64,000 nt of DNA from Clostridiales bacterium oral taxon 876 str. F0540. Its GTDB lineage: Bacteria > Bacillota > Clostridia > Clostridiales > Clostridiaceae. Under the pieces are notes generated by a model, which had not been told where the DNA came from, made no database searches, and saw only the letters and a program-made list of their open reading frames with translations. Shown here one piece after another: positions 27,475 to 34,903 of the stretch (position 1 is its first letter; each line of letters opens with the position of its first letter). The stretch spans positions 140,692-204,691 of the forward strand of contig KE993502.1 of NCBI GenBank assembly GCA_000466585.1. The letters run 5' to 3'. Position numbers and translations under genes: made by a program.

Positions 27475-27520
27475 AATAAAAAATTCCGCCATAGGACTAT
27501 GTGTAAATCCAATAGCGGAA
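27475..27520 (-). terminator. Riboswitch-controlled intrinsic terminator
   Basis: TTCCGC (27484-27489) pairs with GCGGAA (27515-27520), extended by an inner GGA/TCC, with six T following on the minus strand. The loop side holds a sequence complementary to the 3' strand of the aptamer P1 helix, so terminator and antiterminator exclude each other. Confidence 0.8.
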
Positions 27521-27556
27521 ATGAAACTTCAAATAAAACTGAGGTTACTAAGGATT

Positions 27557-27627
27557 CACCCATAGTCCAAAGATTTACGGCCTTTGTGTAGAAACTCTCG
27601 AACCCTATTATCGAGAATATATGGATG
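27557..27627 (-). promoter_or_regulatory. Purine riboswitch aptamer, guanine type
   Basis: Read on the minus strand, the sequence shows the whole purine aptamer. P1 pairs CATCCATA with TATGGGTG. P2 lies around TTCTCGATAATAGGGTTCGAGA, ending in J2/3 GTTTCTAC, and P3 spans CAAAGGCCGTAAATCTTTG with the CCGTAAAT loop. The specificity base (position 74 of xpt) is C, in GGACTATGG, which selects guanine or hypoxanthine rather than adenine. It lies 110 bp before the NCS2 permease. Confidence 0.93.
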
Positions 27628-27822
27628 CAATATTCAATTTGTCATGCATAAATAGTATCATCTCATTCTACAAAAGTCAACATTTTTCACTAAAAAACAC
27701 TATGCATTCTAGCCTTTAAATGTCTTTAGAAGTACTTTAAAAATAAAAATATTAACTTTAAAAGTAGCTCAAAAACAGCTATACTCAATATAGGACTTAA
27801 ATCTATAGAGGAGGTTTTTTCT

Positions 27823-28251
27823 TTGCTTAATGTAGTTGTGCTTGATGGTCAAGGCGGCGGGCTTGGAAAATCAATAATATCTAAATTAAGATCTGAGTTT
27901 TTTGCAGAAATAAATATTATCTGTCTTGGTACAAACTCTCATGCTGCTAACTCCATGCTTAAAGCCGGAGGCAATTTGTCGTATTATGGTGATGATTATA
28001 TTGCTAATTATATAGTCAATAATAATATGTCCTGTATAATTGCACCTATAGGAATGCTATGCCCTGGCGGCTTAAATGGTGAAGTTACTCAGAAGCTAGC
28101 CGAAGTGGTTTTTAAGAAGGATTGTAAAAAATATATAATACCTTTAAAAAAACATGGTTTTTACATACCAGGAACTGCAAACTTAGAAATAAAAGAAATA
28201 TTAAATGAAATTATTTATGACATAAAAAGATGCCAAGAATTAACTTCTTGA
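27823..28251 (+). CDS. DUF3842 family protein
   Basis: 142 aa. It begins LNVVVLDGQGGGLGKSI, a glycine-rich loop like a P-loop or Rossmann turn, then has GTNSHAANSMLKAGG and APIGMLCPGGLNGEVTQKLA. This is the conserved pattern I recall for DUF3842 of anaerobes; the function is unknown. It uses a TTG start, eight bases after GAGGAGG. It converges with cbiM, and the two share an overlapping terminator hairpin. Confidence 0.75.
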   Translation: MLNVVVLDGQGGGLGKSIISKLRSEFFAEINIICLGTNSHAANSMLKAGGNLSYYGDDYIANYIVNNNMSCIIAPIGMLCPGGLNGEVTQKLAEVVFKKDCKKYIIPLKKHGFYIPGTANLEIKEILNEIIYDIKRCQELTS

Positions 28252-28261
28252 CATCTTTTTT
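28226..28261. terminator. Shared bidirectional terminator
   Basis: AAAGATGCCAAGAA (28226-28239) pairs with TTCTTGACATCTTT (28245-28258) with one mismatch, T-run behind. It overlaps the 3' ends of both DUF3842 and cbiM genes. Confidence 0.75.
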
Positions 28262-29202
28262 GCCAGCTTAAATAATAAAAATATTATTAAAAGTCCTACT
28301 GCAGCAGAAGCTACATATCCTAAAGTCTCGTTAGTTCCTTTAAGACTATAATCCGCCATAGCTGCATTAAAATTAAAACCATTTTTCATCCCTTGGGGTA
28401 TGAATCCTAGTATGTCCTTTATTTCATCAGTGCTCCATTCACCCCAAGCAGTTCCCGAAGCTAATAGGCCTAATGGTGATATTAAAACAAGTCCTATTAT
28501 CAGACTATAAATTGGCTTCAATTTTATTTTTTCGCCTTCGTACATACTTTCAGGTGAAACCTTATTAATATAGCTGTATATTCCTAATGTTATAATTCCC
28601 TCCAATACTCCTACAATTAATAAATGAGGTATCATCATAGCAGGTATAGATACCTTCAATCCATAAGGACAATATAGTGGCAATCCAGCAGTATCCTTAA
28701 AAAGTAAAGGTTGAATTCCAAATTCAATTGCTGCCGCCAAAGCCGCTAAATTAACACCTACATAGCCTGCAGCAAAGACTGCTGTGAGCCTGCCCTTGTT
28801 CCCTTTAAATCTATCACTCACATGTTTATATATAAAATATCCTGAAAACGGCATAACCAACGCCATATTAAAGCAATTAGCTCCAAAAGCAAGTATTCCT
28901 CCATCTCCAAAAAACAAGGCCTGGATAAGTAAAGCTATAGTAATTGATATAGATGCAGCATAAGGACCTATAAGTATTGCAGCAAGTACAGCACCTACGG
29001 CATGTCCTGTAGTACCGCCCGGCAAAGGTATGTTAAACATCATAATCAAAAACGAAAAAGCTGCACATACCCCAAGAAGAGGTAGTTTCTTTTTCTTAAA
29101 ATCTTTCTTAACCTTGGTAATAGAATTTTTCCAAGCCGGAATCATTGCTGCCCCCAATGCAGCACAAGTAGATGGACTTAAAAAATTATCTGGAATATGC
29201 AT
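28240..29202 (-). CDS. cbiM: CbiM-type ECF transporter substrate component (Co/Ni)
   Basis: 320 aa, about eight membrane helices. The mature N-terminus begins MHIPDNFLSP: the His2 and the loop around it bind the metal in CbiM/NikM proteins. GGTTGHAVGAVLAA (about 62-75) and LIQALFFGDGGILAFGAN (about 91-108) are also family signatures. A C-terminal stretch of about 80 residues resembles the CbiN/PDGLE-like partner, so this may be an MN-type fusion. The T (CbiQ) and ATPase (CbiO) genes are not in the window. Its unusual leader suggests a regulated transporter. Confidence 0.88.
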   Translation of the reverse strand: MHIPDNFLSPSTCAALGAAMIPAWKNSITKVKKDFKKKKLPLLGVCAAFSFLIMMFNIPLPGGTTGHAVGAVLAAILIGPYAASISITIALLIQALFFGDGGILAFGANCFNMALVMPFSGYFIYKHVSDRFKGNKGRLTAVFAAGYVGVNLAALAAAIEFGIQPLLFKDTAGLPLYCPYGLKVSIPAMMIPHLLIVGVLEGIITLGIYSYINKVSPESMYEGEKIKLKPIYSLIIGLVLISPLGLLASGTAWGEWSTDEIKDILGFIPQGMKNGFNFNAAMADYSLKGTNETLGYVASAAVGLLIIFLLFKLAKKMSRS

Positions 29203-29228
29203 TCTTCTTCCCCCATTCTAAAATAAAA

Positions 29229-29317
29229 AAGGTAGAGCTATTAAACTCTACCTTCGTGGTAAACATCATAAAACTAAACAAACCTAAAATATGTAAACAA
29301 AAACCTTCGTGGTTTTG
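29229..29317 (-). promoter_or_regulatory. Two-hairpin attenuator upstream of cbiM
   Basis: On the minus strand there are two hairpins with identical ACGAA loops. The first pairs AAAACC with GGTTTT (29300-29316 region), the second TACC with GGTA (29249-29261). A terminator, GGTAGAG/CTCTACC (29231-29252) plus a T-run, comes next. The 3' strand of hairpin 2 is also the 5' strand of the terminator, so the two cannot form together. This looks like a transcription attenuator. The ligand or protein is unknown, and it is not a cobalamin riboswitch by sequence. Confidence 0.6.
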
Positions 29318-29372
29318 ATAAAATTATAACATTTAATTTGCGCACAATCAATATTCAGACATGAAAATGTTT

Positions 29373-29783
29373 TTAATAGTTTTCCAAAGAATATGCCCCA
29401 AATAAATATGTTATTCTTTCAATTATACTTTTACTTATAAGATTTACTATGTCATTATAGTTTTTTATCTTTATCATATACTCTTCAAAATTAGTGCAAA
29501 TATTGACTTTATACAGTCGTGGCATATATTGACTAGCTCTAAACTCCATAATAGGCATTTGTTCTTTAATATGTCTATATATCTGTATTTCAGGTGCATA
29601 ACTAAGCAGCAAAGCACTCAATTTTTCTATTTCCTGCTTTATTGAATCAGTTAAAAACACATCACAGCACTCTATATCAATAGAATATCCATATTCTTCA
29701 CCATCTAAATTTTTAGTTCTGCTTTTTACAAATATTTTTAAAATAGAAACTTCATCCGCTTCGGTATTATAAAGGTGTTGCAT
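29373..29783 (-). CDS. Hypothetical protein
   Basis: 136 aa, acidic and without a signal peptide or membrane helix. I recognise no domain. There are three cysteines (ECCDVF near 49 and a later NICTNF), and aromatic-rich stretches. The ATG is preceded by GGAAGG at seven bases. The gene stands alone between the cbiM leader and a cluster of small genes. Confidence 0.55.
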   Translation of the reverse strand: MQHLYNTEADEVSILKIFVKSRTKNLDGEEYGYSIDIECCDVFLTDSIKQEIEKLSALLLSYAPEIQIYRHIKEQMPIMEFRASQYMPRLYKVNICTNFEEYMIKIKNYNDIVNLISKSIIERITYLFGAYSLENY

Positions 29784-29891
29784 TAAAAAAACCTTCCTTC
29801 TAATAGATTATACATAGATATTGTTTACAATTTATCACTTTATATACCAATTAAGAAAAAAACTTCTAGCTTATATTAGGCTTTTTGCTGA

Positions 29892-30113
29892 TTATTTGGA
29901 TATTATTTTCCCATGAAAGTTCGCAGTGTGCTCATGCTTTATTTTTTGATAATTGTCAGCTTCCATAGTGTTGGGATTTATCTGCGTGAAGTCTGTCACT
30001 GTATCAACTCCCATTGCAAATGTTCCCATATTTGCTGCCTGGGCTATGCTATTTTGAGTAACTGCTTGAAAATTATCTAAGTCATCTATTTTTTCATTTC
30101 TATCTTTACTCAT
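29892..30113 (-). CDS. Small hypothetical protein
   Basis: 73 aa, hydrophilic, with a conserved-looking centre (FQAVTQNSIAQAANMGTFAMGVDTV). I chose ATG 30113, preceded by AGAGGTG. No domain recognised. It follows another small gene by 13 bp and may be co-transcribed with it. Small Clostridium proteins of this look are often sporulation-linked, but nothing in the sequence proves that. Confidence 0.55.
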   Translation of the reverse strand: MSKDRNEKIDDLDNFQAVTQNSIAQAANMGTFAMGVDTVTDFTQINPNTMEADNYQKIKHEHTANFHGKIISK

Positions 30114-30126
30114 TTTGCACCTCTTA

Positions 30127-30288
30127 TTAATCATTGTTCGGTTTGTAATTATAATTAGTAACTATTTGAGTTGCAATTCCCTCATCATTTCCATAATATA
30201 TAGAATTAATTTCAACTTCATCTTTAGGATTTAAGCTTTTAAACTGGCTCCTTTCAGGTATCCTTTTGCTTTTATAGTTATTTTTCAT
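30127..30288 (-). CDS. Small hypothetical protein
   Basis: 53 aa, basic N-terminus, no domain recognised. ATG 30288 has GAAAGGGGTG five bases upstream, a strong site. It precedes the 73-aa gene in the same direction. Possibly one transcript; a terminator separates it from the SOS-type gene upstream. Confidence 0.5.
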   Translation of the reverse strand: MKNNYKSKRIPERSQFKSLNPKDEVEINSIYYGNDEGIATQIVTNYNYKPNND

Positions 30289-30353
30289 AATAACACCCCT
30301 TTCAAGCATAGCTTTTCCATGAAAACCTGTATTATTCATATATTTTAAATAAC

Positions 30354-30382
30354 AAAAAAGAAGAGATTATATTCTCTCCTTA
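30354..30382 (-). terminator. Terminator of the LexA-box gene
   Basis: An AGGAGAGA/TCTCTTCT-type stem (with one G-T pair) followed by six T on the minus strand, 38 bp behind the stop of the 51-aa gene. It makes that gene a single transcription unit. Confidence 0.6.
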
Positions 30383-30419
30383 ATTTATAATTACCTGCAA
30401 AACTATAAATATGATAAAC

Positions 30420-30575
30420 CTATGATGCTATTTTGCTTCGATATGCGCTTATATATATGTTCATTGTACATAATTCTTTTACGGTAGGTGAAATACCCTG
30501 ATCCTTAAAAAATAATACTAAGTTTTTTAACTCTTTTGTGTTCATTGTTATTCCTTTTATACTTCTGCTTATCAT
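30420..30575 (-). CDS. 51-aa protein under LexA-type boxes, LexA-like helix
   Basis: Too short for most callers. ATG 30575 has AGGAGA nine bases upstream. The protein (about 51 aa) contains KNLVLFFKDQGISPTVKEL near residues 17-35. This resembles the first helices of the LexA DNA-binding domain, where GYxPSVREI is typical, but the protein ends before a complete winged helix. An inner Met at 11 may be the true start. The promoter carries two CGAAC-N4-GTTY boxes. It could be a mini-LexA, an SOS-induced cell-division inhibitor, or another SOS gene; no function is proven. Confidence 0.6.
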   Translation of the reverse strand: MISRSIKGITMNTKELKNLVLFFKDQGISPTVKELCTMNIYISAYRSKIAS

Positions 30576-30667
30576 ACCAATGCATCTCCTTCTCATAGGC
30601 TATAAAATCATATTTAATATGTATAAAATTTCTTACTAAATGCTTTTGCTTATACTGTAGAGCTTCA

Positions 30668-30726
30668 GAACTCTAGTTCGTATTTTTATTATATAACTTA
30701 TTATTACAAAAGTAAACATCTGTTCG
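30668..30726 (-). promoter_or_regulatory. SOS-type promoter with two LexA boxes
   Basis: Read on the minus strand: -35 TTTACT (30711-30716), 17-bp spacer, -10 TATAAT (30688-30693). A first box CGAAC-AGAT-GTTTAC (30712-30726) overlaps the -35, and a second CGAAC-TAGA-GTTC (30668-30680) lies just past the -10. The Firmicute LexA/DinR consensus is CGAAC-N4-GTTY. The first box fits it at 13 positions in a row; the second fits the core. The promoter reads toward the 51-aa gene. Confidence 0.7.
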
Positions 30727-30742
30727 TATATTTTTTGTAATT

Positions 30743-30749
30743 TGTCGAA
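30743..30749 (+). promoter_or_regulatory. Possible Spo0A box
   Basis: TGTCGAA (inside TTTGTCGAAC), a perfect core match to the 0A box. It lies about 170 bp from the nearest start. A single 7-mer is weak evidence. Confidence 0.3.
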
Positions 30750-30758
30750 CGAAAAAGT

Positions 30759-30802
30759 AAAAGAATAAAATAATTTAACCTCCTAAATTCTTTTATTCTT
30801 TT
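30759..30802 (-). terminator. AT-rich hairpin terminator
   Basis: AAAAGAATAAAA (30759-30770) pairs with TTTTATTCTTTT (30791-30802), behind the stop of the 62-aa gene. Confidence 0.5.
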
Positions 30803-30830
30803 CTAGATATATAGTTAGTTATTAATTTTG

Positions 30831-31019
30831 TTACAAGTTTTTAATATAGGCATCAACTGCCTGTCTTTCTTTCTCATTCTGCTTTGAAATGTTTTTATTA
30901 TATTTAACTGCATACTCATAATTCTTTGCTAGGTCATCCTTTGACTCACCAGACTTTTTTTCAGTGATCTTATCTAAGGATGCCCTCATCTCAGGAACTA
31001 AATTATCATTATCTGGCAT
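30831..31019 (-). CDS. Small hypothetical protein, helical and charged
   Basis: 62 aa, highly charged and helical, no domain recognised (DNLVPEMRASLDKITEKKSGESKDDL). ATG 31019 lies seven bases after TAGGA. A three-codon ORF (ATG TTG AAG TAG) with a stronger GGGAGG site lies just upstream and could couple translation. It has its own terminator. Confidence 0.5.
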   Translation of the reverse strand: MPDNDNLVPEMRASLDKITEKKSGESKDDLAKNYEYAVKYNKNISKQNEKERQAVDAYIKNL

Positions 31020-31181
31020 GGCATTTCCTACTTCAACATCTTAATCCTCCCATCATATGTTTAGTTATTTTATTCAAGTATATCTTAACCACATTAGATT
31101 AATTTAATTTATTCTCATGTTCAGAGCAGTCATTAGCATTAAATTGTGGATAAACTTTTCAAAAATTTTAATTTCAAATAC

Positions 31182-31225
31182 AAAAAAACACTTTGATATG
31201 TGCCAACCAGTACATATCAAAGTGT
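31182..31225 (-). terminator. Rho-independent terminator of yebC
   Basis: ACACTTTGATATGT (31188-31201) and ACATATCAAAGTGT (31212-31225) form a perfect 14-bp stem followed on the minus strand by seven T. Confidence 0.85.
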
Positions 31226-31238
31226 TCTTAATTTTATA

Positions 31239-31976
31239 CTATTCTTCAAATCCTTCTGGGAATTCAGCATTGTGCCAAACATCTTGAACATCGTCGTCAT
31301 CCTCAAGAGCATCAAGCATCTTTTGGATTTTAACTGCTGTTTCCTCGTCTACTGCAGTATAAGTATCCGGTATCATCTTTATATCTGCTTCTAGGAATTC
31401 TATTCCGTTTGCCTCTAAAGCTTCTCTTACAGTACCGAAATCTTCCGGAGAAGTTGTAACAACAAAAACTTCATCCTCTGAAGCAAAATCCTCTGCTCCG
31501 GCATCTAAAGCCATCATCATTAGCTCATCCTCATCAAGCTCATCAGTCTTTTCTATAACCAGTTCACCCTTCTTTTGGAACATGAAGGATACGCATCCAG
31601 AAGAACCCATATTTCCGCCGTATTTTGTATATGCATGTCTTACGTTTCCTGCAGAGCGGTTTTTGTTGTCTGTTACAACATTAACTATAACTGCAACTCC
31701 ACCCGGCGCATAACCTTCATAAACTATCTCTTCATAATTTACTCCAGCTAATTCTCCCGCACCTTTTTTTATAGCTCTTGTTATAGTATCTTGGGGCATG
31801 TTGCTTGCCTTAGCTTTAGCTATAACATCACGAAGTTTAGCATTAGTATCTGGATTAGATCCATTTTTCGCAGCCATTATAAGCTCTTTACCTATTTTTG
31901 TAAAGATTTTACCTCTTTTAGCATCAGCTTTGCCTTTCTTGGCTTGTATGTTATGCCACTTTGAATGTCCTGACAT
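31239..31976 (-). CDS. yebC: YebC/PmpR-family protein
   Basis: 245 aa, the usual family length. It starts MSGHSKWHNIQAKKGKADAKR, the conserved N-terminus, followed by GKIFTKIGKELIMAAK and NMPQDTITRAIKKG. Known family roles are transcriptional regulation and, as shown for related proteins, relief of ribosome stalling. The cytoplasmic three-domain protein is clearly complete. The gene stands alone with a strong terminator; the ruvC that neighbours it in many bacteria is not here. Confidence 0.95.
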   Translation of the reverse strand: MSGHSKWHNIQAKKGKADAKRGKIFTKIGKELIMAAKNGSNPDTNAKLRDVIAKAKASNMPQDTITRAIKKGAGELAGVNYEEIVYEGYAPGGVAVIVNVVTDNKNRSAGNVRHAYTKYGGNMGSSGCVSFMFQKKGELVIEKTDELDEDELMMMALDAGAEDFASEDEVFVVTTSPEDFGTVREALEANGIEFLEADIKMIPDTYTAVDEETAVKIQKMLDALEDDDDVQDVWHNAEFPEGFEE

Positions 31977-32105
31977 AAAATCTCCTCCTAATTTAACCGT
32001 ATATATGTATTAATGGTTTTTATATTGTTTATTTATAAACAAATGCACAAAACATTATATCATAAAAATCAGTATTGTCACAACTATGAAAAATATCATT
32101 AGCCT

Positions 32106-32753
32106 TTAACATTCCGGAAATAACCTGTTTTCTAGTTTAAAGTAATATTTTTCTTCACTCTCATTAAATATTGCTCTTCCTGAAGTACTTTCTATGATAT
32201 TATTTTTAATACTATCTACCTTGGAAAGTTCAATATATAGCTTTACTGTTACTTTTTCAGTATACTCTGTATCTTCAATATTCCAATTATTCTGCCCGCA
32301 AATATATTGAATCTTACCAAGCTGTTCATAATCTATTGTTATATATAAAGAACATCCTTTAACCTTCTCCACTATTCCTGCTTTTTTTACTGCTTCTGAT
32401 GCTCCTTTTGAGTAGGATCTAACAAGTCCTCCTGCACCAAGCAGAGTTCCACCAAAGTATCTTGTTACAACTATAACTACATCCGTAATTAAGTTCTTTT
32501 TGATAACCTCAAGCACAGGAACTCCTGCGGTTCCTTGAGGTTCACCATCATCACTATATCTTTGAATACCCATATTTTCTCCAACAATATAGGCATATAC
32601 ATTATGAGTAGCTTCTCTATGTTCGCTTCTTATTTTATTAATAAACTCCTTAGCTTCGTCCTCAGTATAAATTCTTTTTACATGCCCTATAAAAACAGAT
32701 TTTTTTTCTTCAAACTCGCTGATTGCTTCATCTTTTATTGTAAGATATGGCAT
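32106..32753 (-). CDS. YigZ/IMPACT-family protein
   Basis: 215 aa. The N-terminal UPF0029 domain has the pattern SVFIGHVKRIYTEDEAKEFIN, HREATHNVYAYIVGE and RYSDDGEPQGTAGVPVLE (about 65-82), with VTRYFGGTLLGAGGLVRSY (about 98-116). A DUF1949 domain follows. The family is conserved but of uncertain function, possibly linked to translation control. A HEAT-repeat gene lies 12 bp upstream, suggesting one operon. Confidence 0.9.
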   Translation of the reverse strand: MPYLTIKDEAISEFEEKKSVFIGHVKRIYTEDEAKEFINKIRSEHREATHNVYAYIVGENMGIQRYSDDGEPQGTAGVPVLEVIKKNLITDVVIVVTRYFGGTLLGAGGLVRSYSKGASEAVKKAGIVEKVKGCSLYITIDYEQLGKIQYICGQNNWNIEDTEYTEKVTVKLYIELSKVDSIKNNIIESTSGRAIFNESEEKYYFKLENRLFPEC

Positions 32754-32765
32754 AGTTCTTCCCCC

Positions 32766-33422
32766 TTAAGCTTCAAAGGCTTTTATAAATTCTTCAGCTG
32801 CATTTCTTAAATAATCCTTTTCGCTGCATATATGAATTTGTTTTACTTTTTCAATTGCCCTTTCACTTTTTAACTTTGAAAGTGCTTTAACAGCATACAT
32901 AACAACCTGAGGATTTTCATCATCCAGTGCTCTAATAAGAGGAACCTCGCAAGCTTTATCAGCAAGCTTTCCCATAGCCGATACCGCCATCCTTCTTATA
33001 TTCACATGTTTATGAACAAGAGCCTTGTTCAGTATATCAATTAAATTCAAAGCCTTTAATTCACCAATTATCCATATTGCCGTTTCCTTATATTTTGAAT
33101 TCATTTCCGCGTATTGTTTTCTTATGAATTCTAAAAGCTTTATTTTATTTCCATTGTCAATGCCGGAAAGTAAAGATAGCTTATCCTGTTTTCCTGCATT
33201 GCATAAAGTTATAAATAATTCCTGCTCATTATTGCTTTTTGCCAAAAATCTATATTTAACTTTTCCGTCAATAATGTGTCTTTGAACTTCTTCTCTATCC
33301 ATTTTTCTTATTCTGCATATAGCATCTACTGTTTTTCCTTCCAAGGATAGAAAATATGTTATATCTTCTTCGGTAAGATTATTTAGTTCTTTCCAGTCTA
33401 TTTTAACTAAGCCTCTATCCAA
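32766..33422 (-). CDS. HEAT-repeat protein
   Basis: 218 aa. The C-terminal half has HEAT/PBS-lyase-type repeats (VNIRRMAVSAMGKLADKACEVPLIRALDDENPQVVMYAVKALSKL), about two to three copies. The N-terminal half is helical, with no known motif. The start is a TTG shortly behind the MocR gene stop. Probably a protein-interaction scaffold; partners unknown. It forms a likely operon with the MocR gene (7 bp) and YigZ (12 bp). Confidence 0.7.
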   Translation of the reverse strand: MDRGLVKIDWKELNNLTEEDITYFLSLEGKTVDAICRIRKMDREEVQRHIIDGKVKYRFLAKSNNEQELFITLCNAGKQDKLSLLSGIDNGNKIKLLEFIRKQYAEMNSKYKETAIWIIGELKALNLIDILNKALVHKHVNIRRMAVSAMGKLADKACEVPLIRALDDENPQVVMYAVKALSKLKSERAIEKVKQIHICSEKDYLRNAAEEFIKAFEA

Positions 33423-33428
33423 ACCATA

Positions 33429-34841
33429 TCACTGCCTTTTTAACAGATTGTTTATTGTATTTAATCCTATATATATTTCATTATTATCCACCTTTGAAAA
33501 ACCTAATCTAACAAATCTCTCTCCGTCCTTCATGTTTTTATAGAATAAGGCACCCGGTGTAATAAGCACTTTATTTTCTCTGCATTCATAAAAAAGCTTT
33601 ATACTATCCATGTTAGTAAAGCTAGAAAGTTTAATATAAAAATTAAGGCCTCCACCTGGAGAAGTAAATTCTACTCTGTCCTCAAAAATATTAATAAGCT
33701 GTTCCTTCATATATTTATATCTTTCCTTATAAATTATATTTAAATAGCTTATATATTCCTTCCAAAAACCTTTTTCTATATATAGGTGAAGCGCTCTTTG
33801 CATTAGGCTTGAGGTGGAAATATCTGTATCTATTTTAGAATTCTGAATGCTTTCTTTAAATCTTTCAGGACAAATTAAATATCCTATTCTAATTCCGGGC
33901 AGAAATATTTTTGAAAAACTTTTTATATAGATAACCCTGTCATTAGTATCTAATGATTTAAAACTTTTATATTCTATATTTATATCATAAATCAGTTCAG
34001 ACAAATAGTCATCTTCAATTATATAAAAGTCATACTCCTCGGCTAATTTCAGTATTTCAATTTTCTTATCTATGCTGTAGGTCGCTCCTGTAGGATTTTG
34101 AAAATAACTCATCAAGTAAAAGCACTTTATTTTATTTTTCTTTAAAATCTTCTTAAAAGTTTCAATATTAATGCCATCCTTTTCTATAGGGACCTCAAAA
34201 ATATTGGCCCTCCTGCCCTTAAAAACTGAAAGCGCACCACTGTAAGTGGGCTTCTCCACAATAACATTATCATTTACATTTATCATTGCTTTTGAAACAA
34301 TATCAATTCCCTGCTGAGCACCAGATACTATAAGAATGTTGTCAATATCCAGGCTGCTTTTCCAAAAATATTTATTAATGCTGTCTCTTAGACCAAAATA
34401 TCCAAGCATCTCCTGATATGCAAGTGCTTCCGCTCCATCTCTGTCTAATACTTCATTTAAAACTCCCTTAAAGCTTGAAACAGGAAAAAAGTCACTACAA
34501 GCGTTTTCTCCAGTAAAATCAATATAATTTTTTGCTTCAGAAGCAGACATCTTTTTAAAAATTTCCGAATACTGCTTTTTAAAATTTTTATTTATTTCTT
34601 TTTTCTTAGCGTACGTACCGCTTCCTATCTTCTGAACTGCACATCCTTCAGTCTGCAGCTTCTTATATGCATTAATTATTGTATCATTATTTACATTTAA
34701 AAACTTTGAGAGCATTCTTATAGATGGAAGTCTTTCACCGTCGTTAACTTCATTTATATCAATAAGTTTTTTAATATGCTTTGCTATCTGAATATATTTA
34801 GGTACATCCCCCTCATATAATTCTATACTATACTTTTCCAT
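33429..34841 (-). CDS. MocR-type GntR/aminotransferase regulator
   Basis: 470 aa. An N-terminal GntR winged helix (about 10-75, DGERLPSIRMLSKFLNVNNDTI) is fused to a fold-type I aminotransferase (about 105-465). The PLP lysine lies in YIKSFSKIFLPGIRIGY (about 290-303), and YFQNPTGATYS (about 220) is a family motif. MocR proteins such as PdxR and GabR use PLP as effector and usually control vitamin B6 or GABA genes. No such gene is adjacent, so the target is open. Confidence 0.9.
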   Translation of the reverse strand: MEKYSIELYEGDVPKYIQIAKHIKKLIDINEVNDGERLPSIRMLSKFLNVNNDTIINAYKKLQTEGCAVQKIGSGTYAKKKEINKNFKKQYSEIFKKMSASEAKNYIDFTGENACSDFFPVSSFKGVLNEVLDRDGAEALAYQEMLGYFGLRDSINKYFWKSSLDIDNILIVSGAQQGIDIVSKAMINVNDNVIVEKPTYSGALSVFKGRRANIFEVPIEKDGINIETFKKILKKNKIKCFYLMSYFQNPTGATYSIDKKIEILKLAEEYDFYIIEDDYLSELIYDINIEYKSFKSLDTNDRVIYIKSFSKIFLPGIRIGYLICPERFKESIQNSKIDTDISTSSLMQRALHLYIEKGFWKEYISYLNIIYKERYKYMKEQLINIFEDRVEFTSPGGGLNFYIKLSSFTNMDSIKLFYECRENKVLITPGALFYKNMKDGERFVRLGFSKVDNNEIYIGLNTINNLLKRQ

Positions 34842-34864
34842 AATTCACCTGCAAAATAATAATT

Positions 34865-34894
34865 AAGCTACCAGTATGATTTATACCAGTAGCT
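34865..34894 (-). terminator. Imperfect hairpin terminator
   Basis: AGCTAC-n2-GTAT and ATAC-n2-GTAGCT arms around a 5-base loop, between the MocR start and the nucleotidyltransferase stop. It should end the nucleotidyltransferase transcript. Confidence 0.5.
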
Positions 34895-34903
34895 TTATAT
34901 ATT

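Noticed and set aside
29229..29317. ANTAR-type antitermination target or NiCo/cobalamin riboswitch before cbiM
   Set aside because: The loops are five bases with ACGAA, not hexaloops with A1 and G4; no NiCo or cobalamin core sequences were found. Kept only as an unclassified attenuator.
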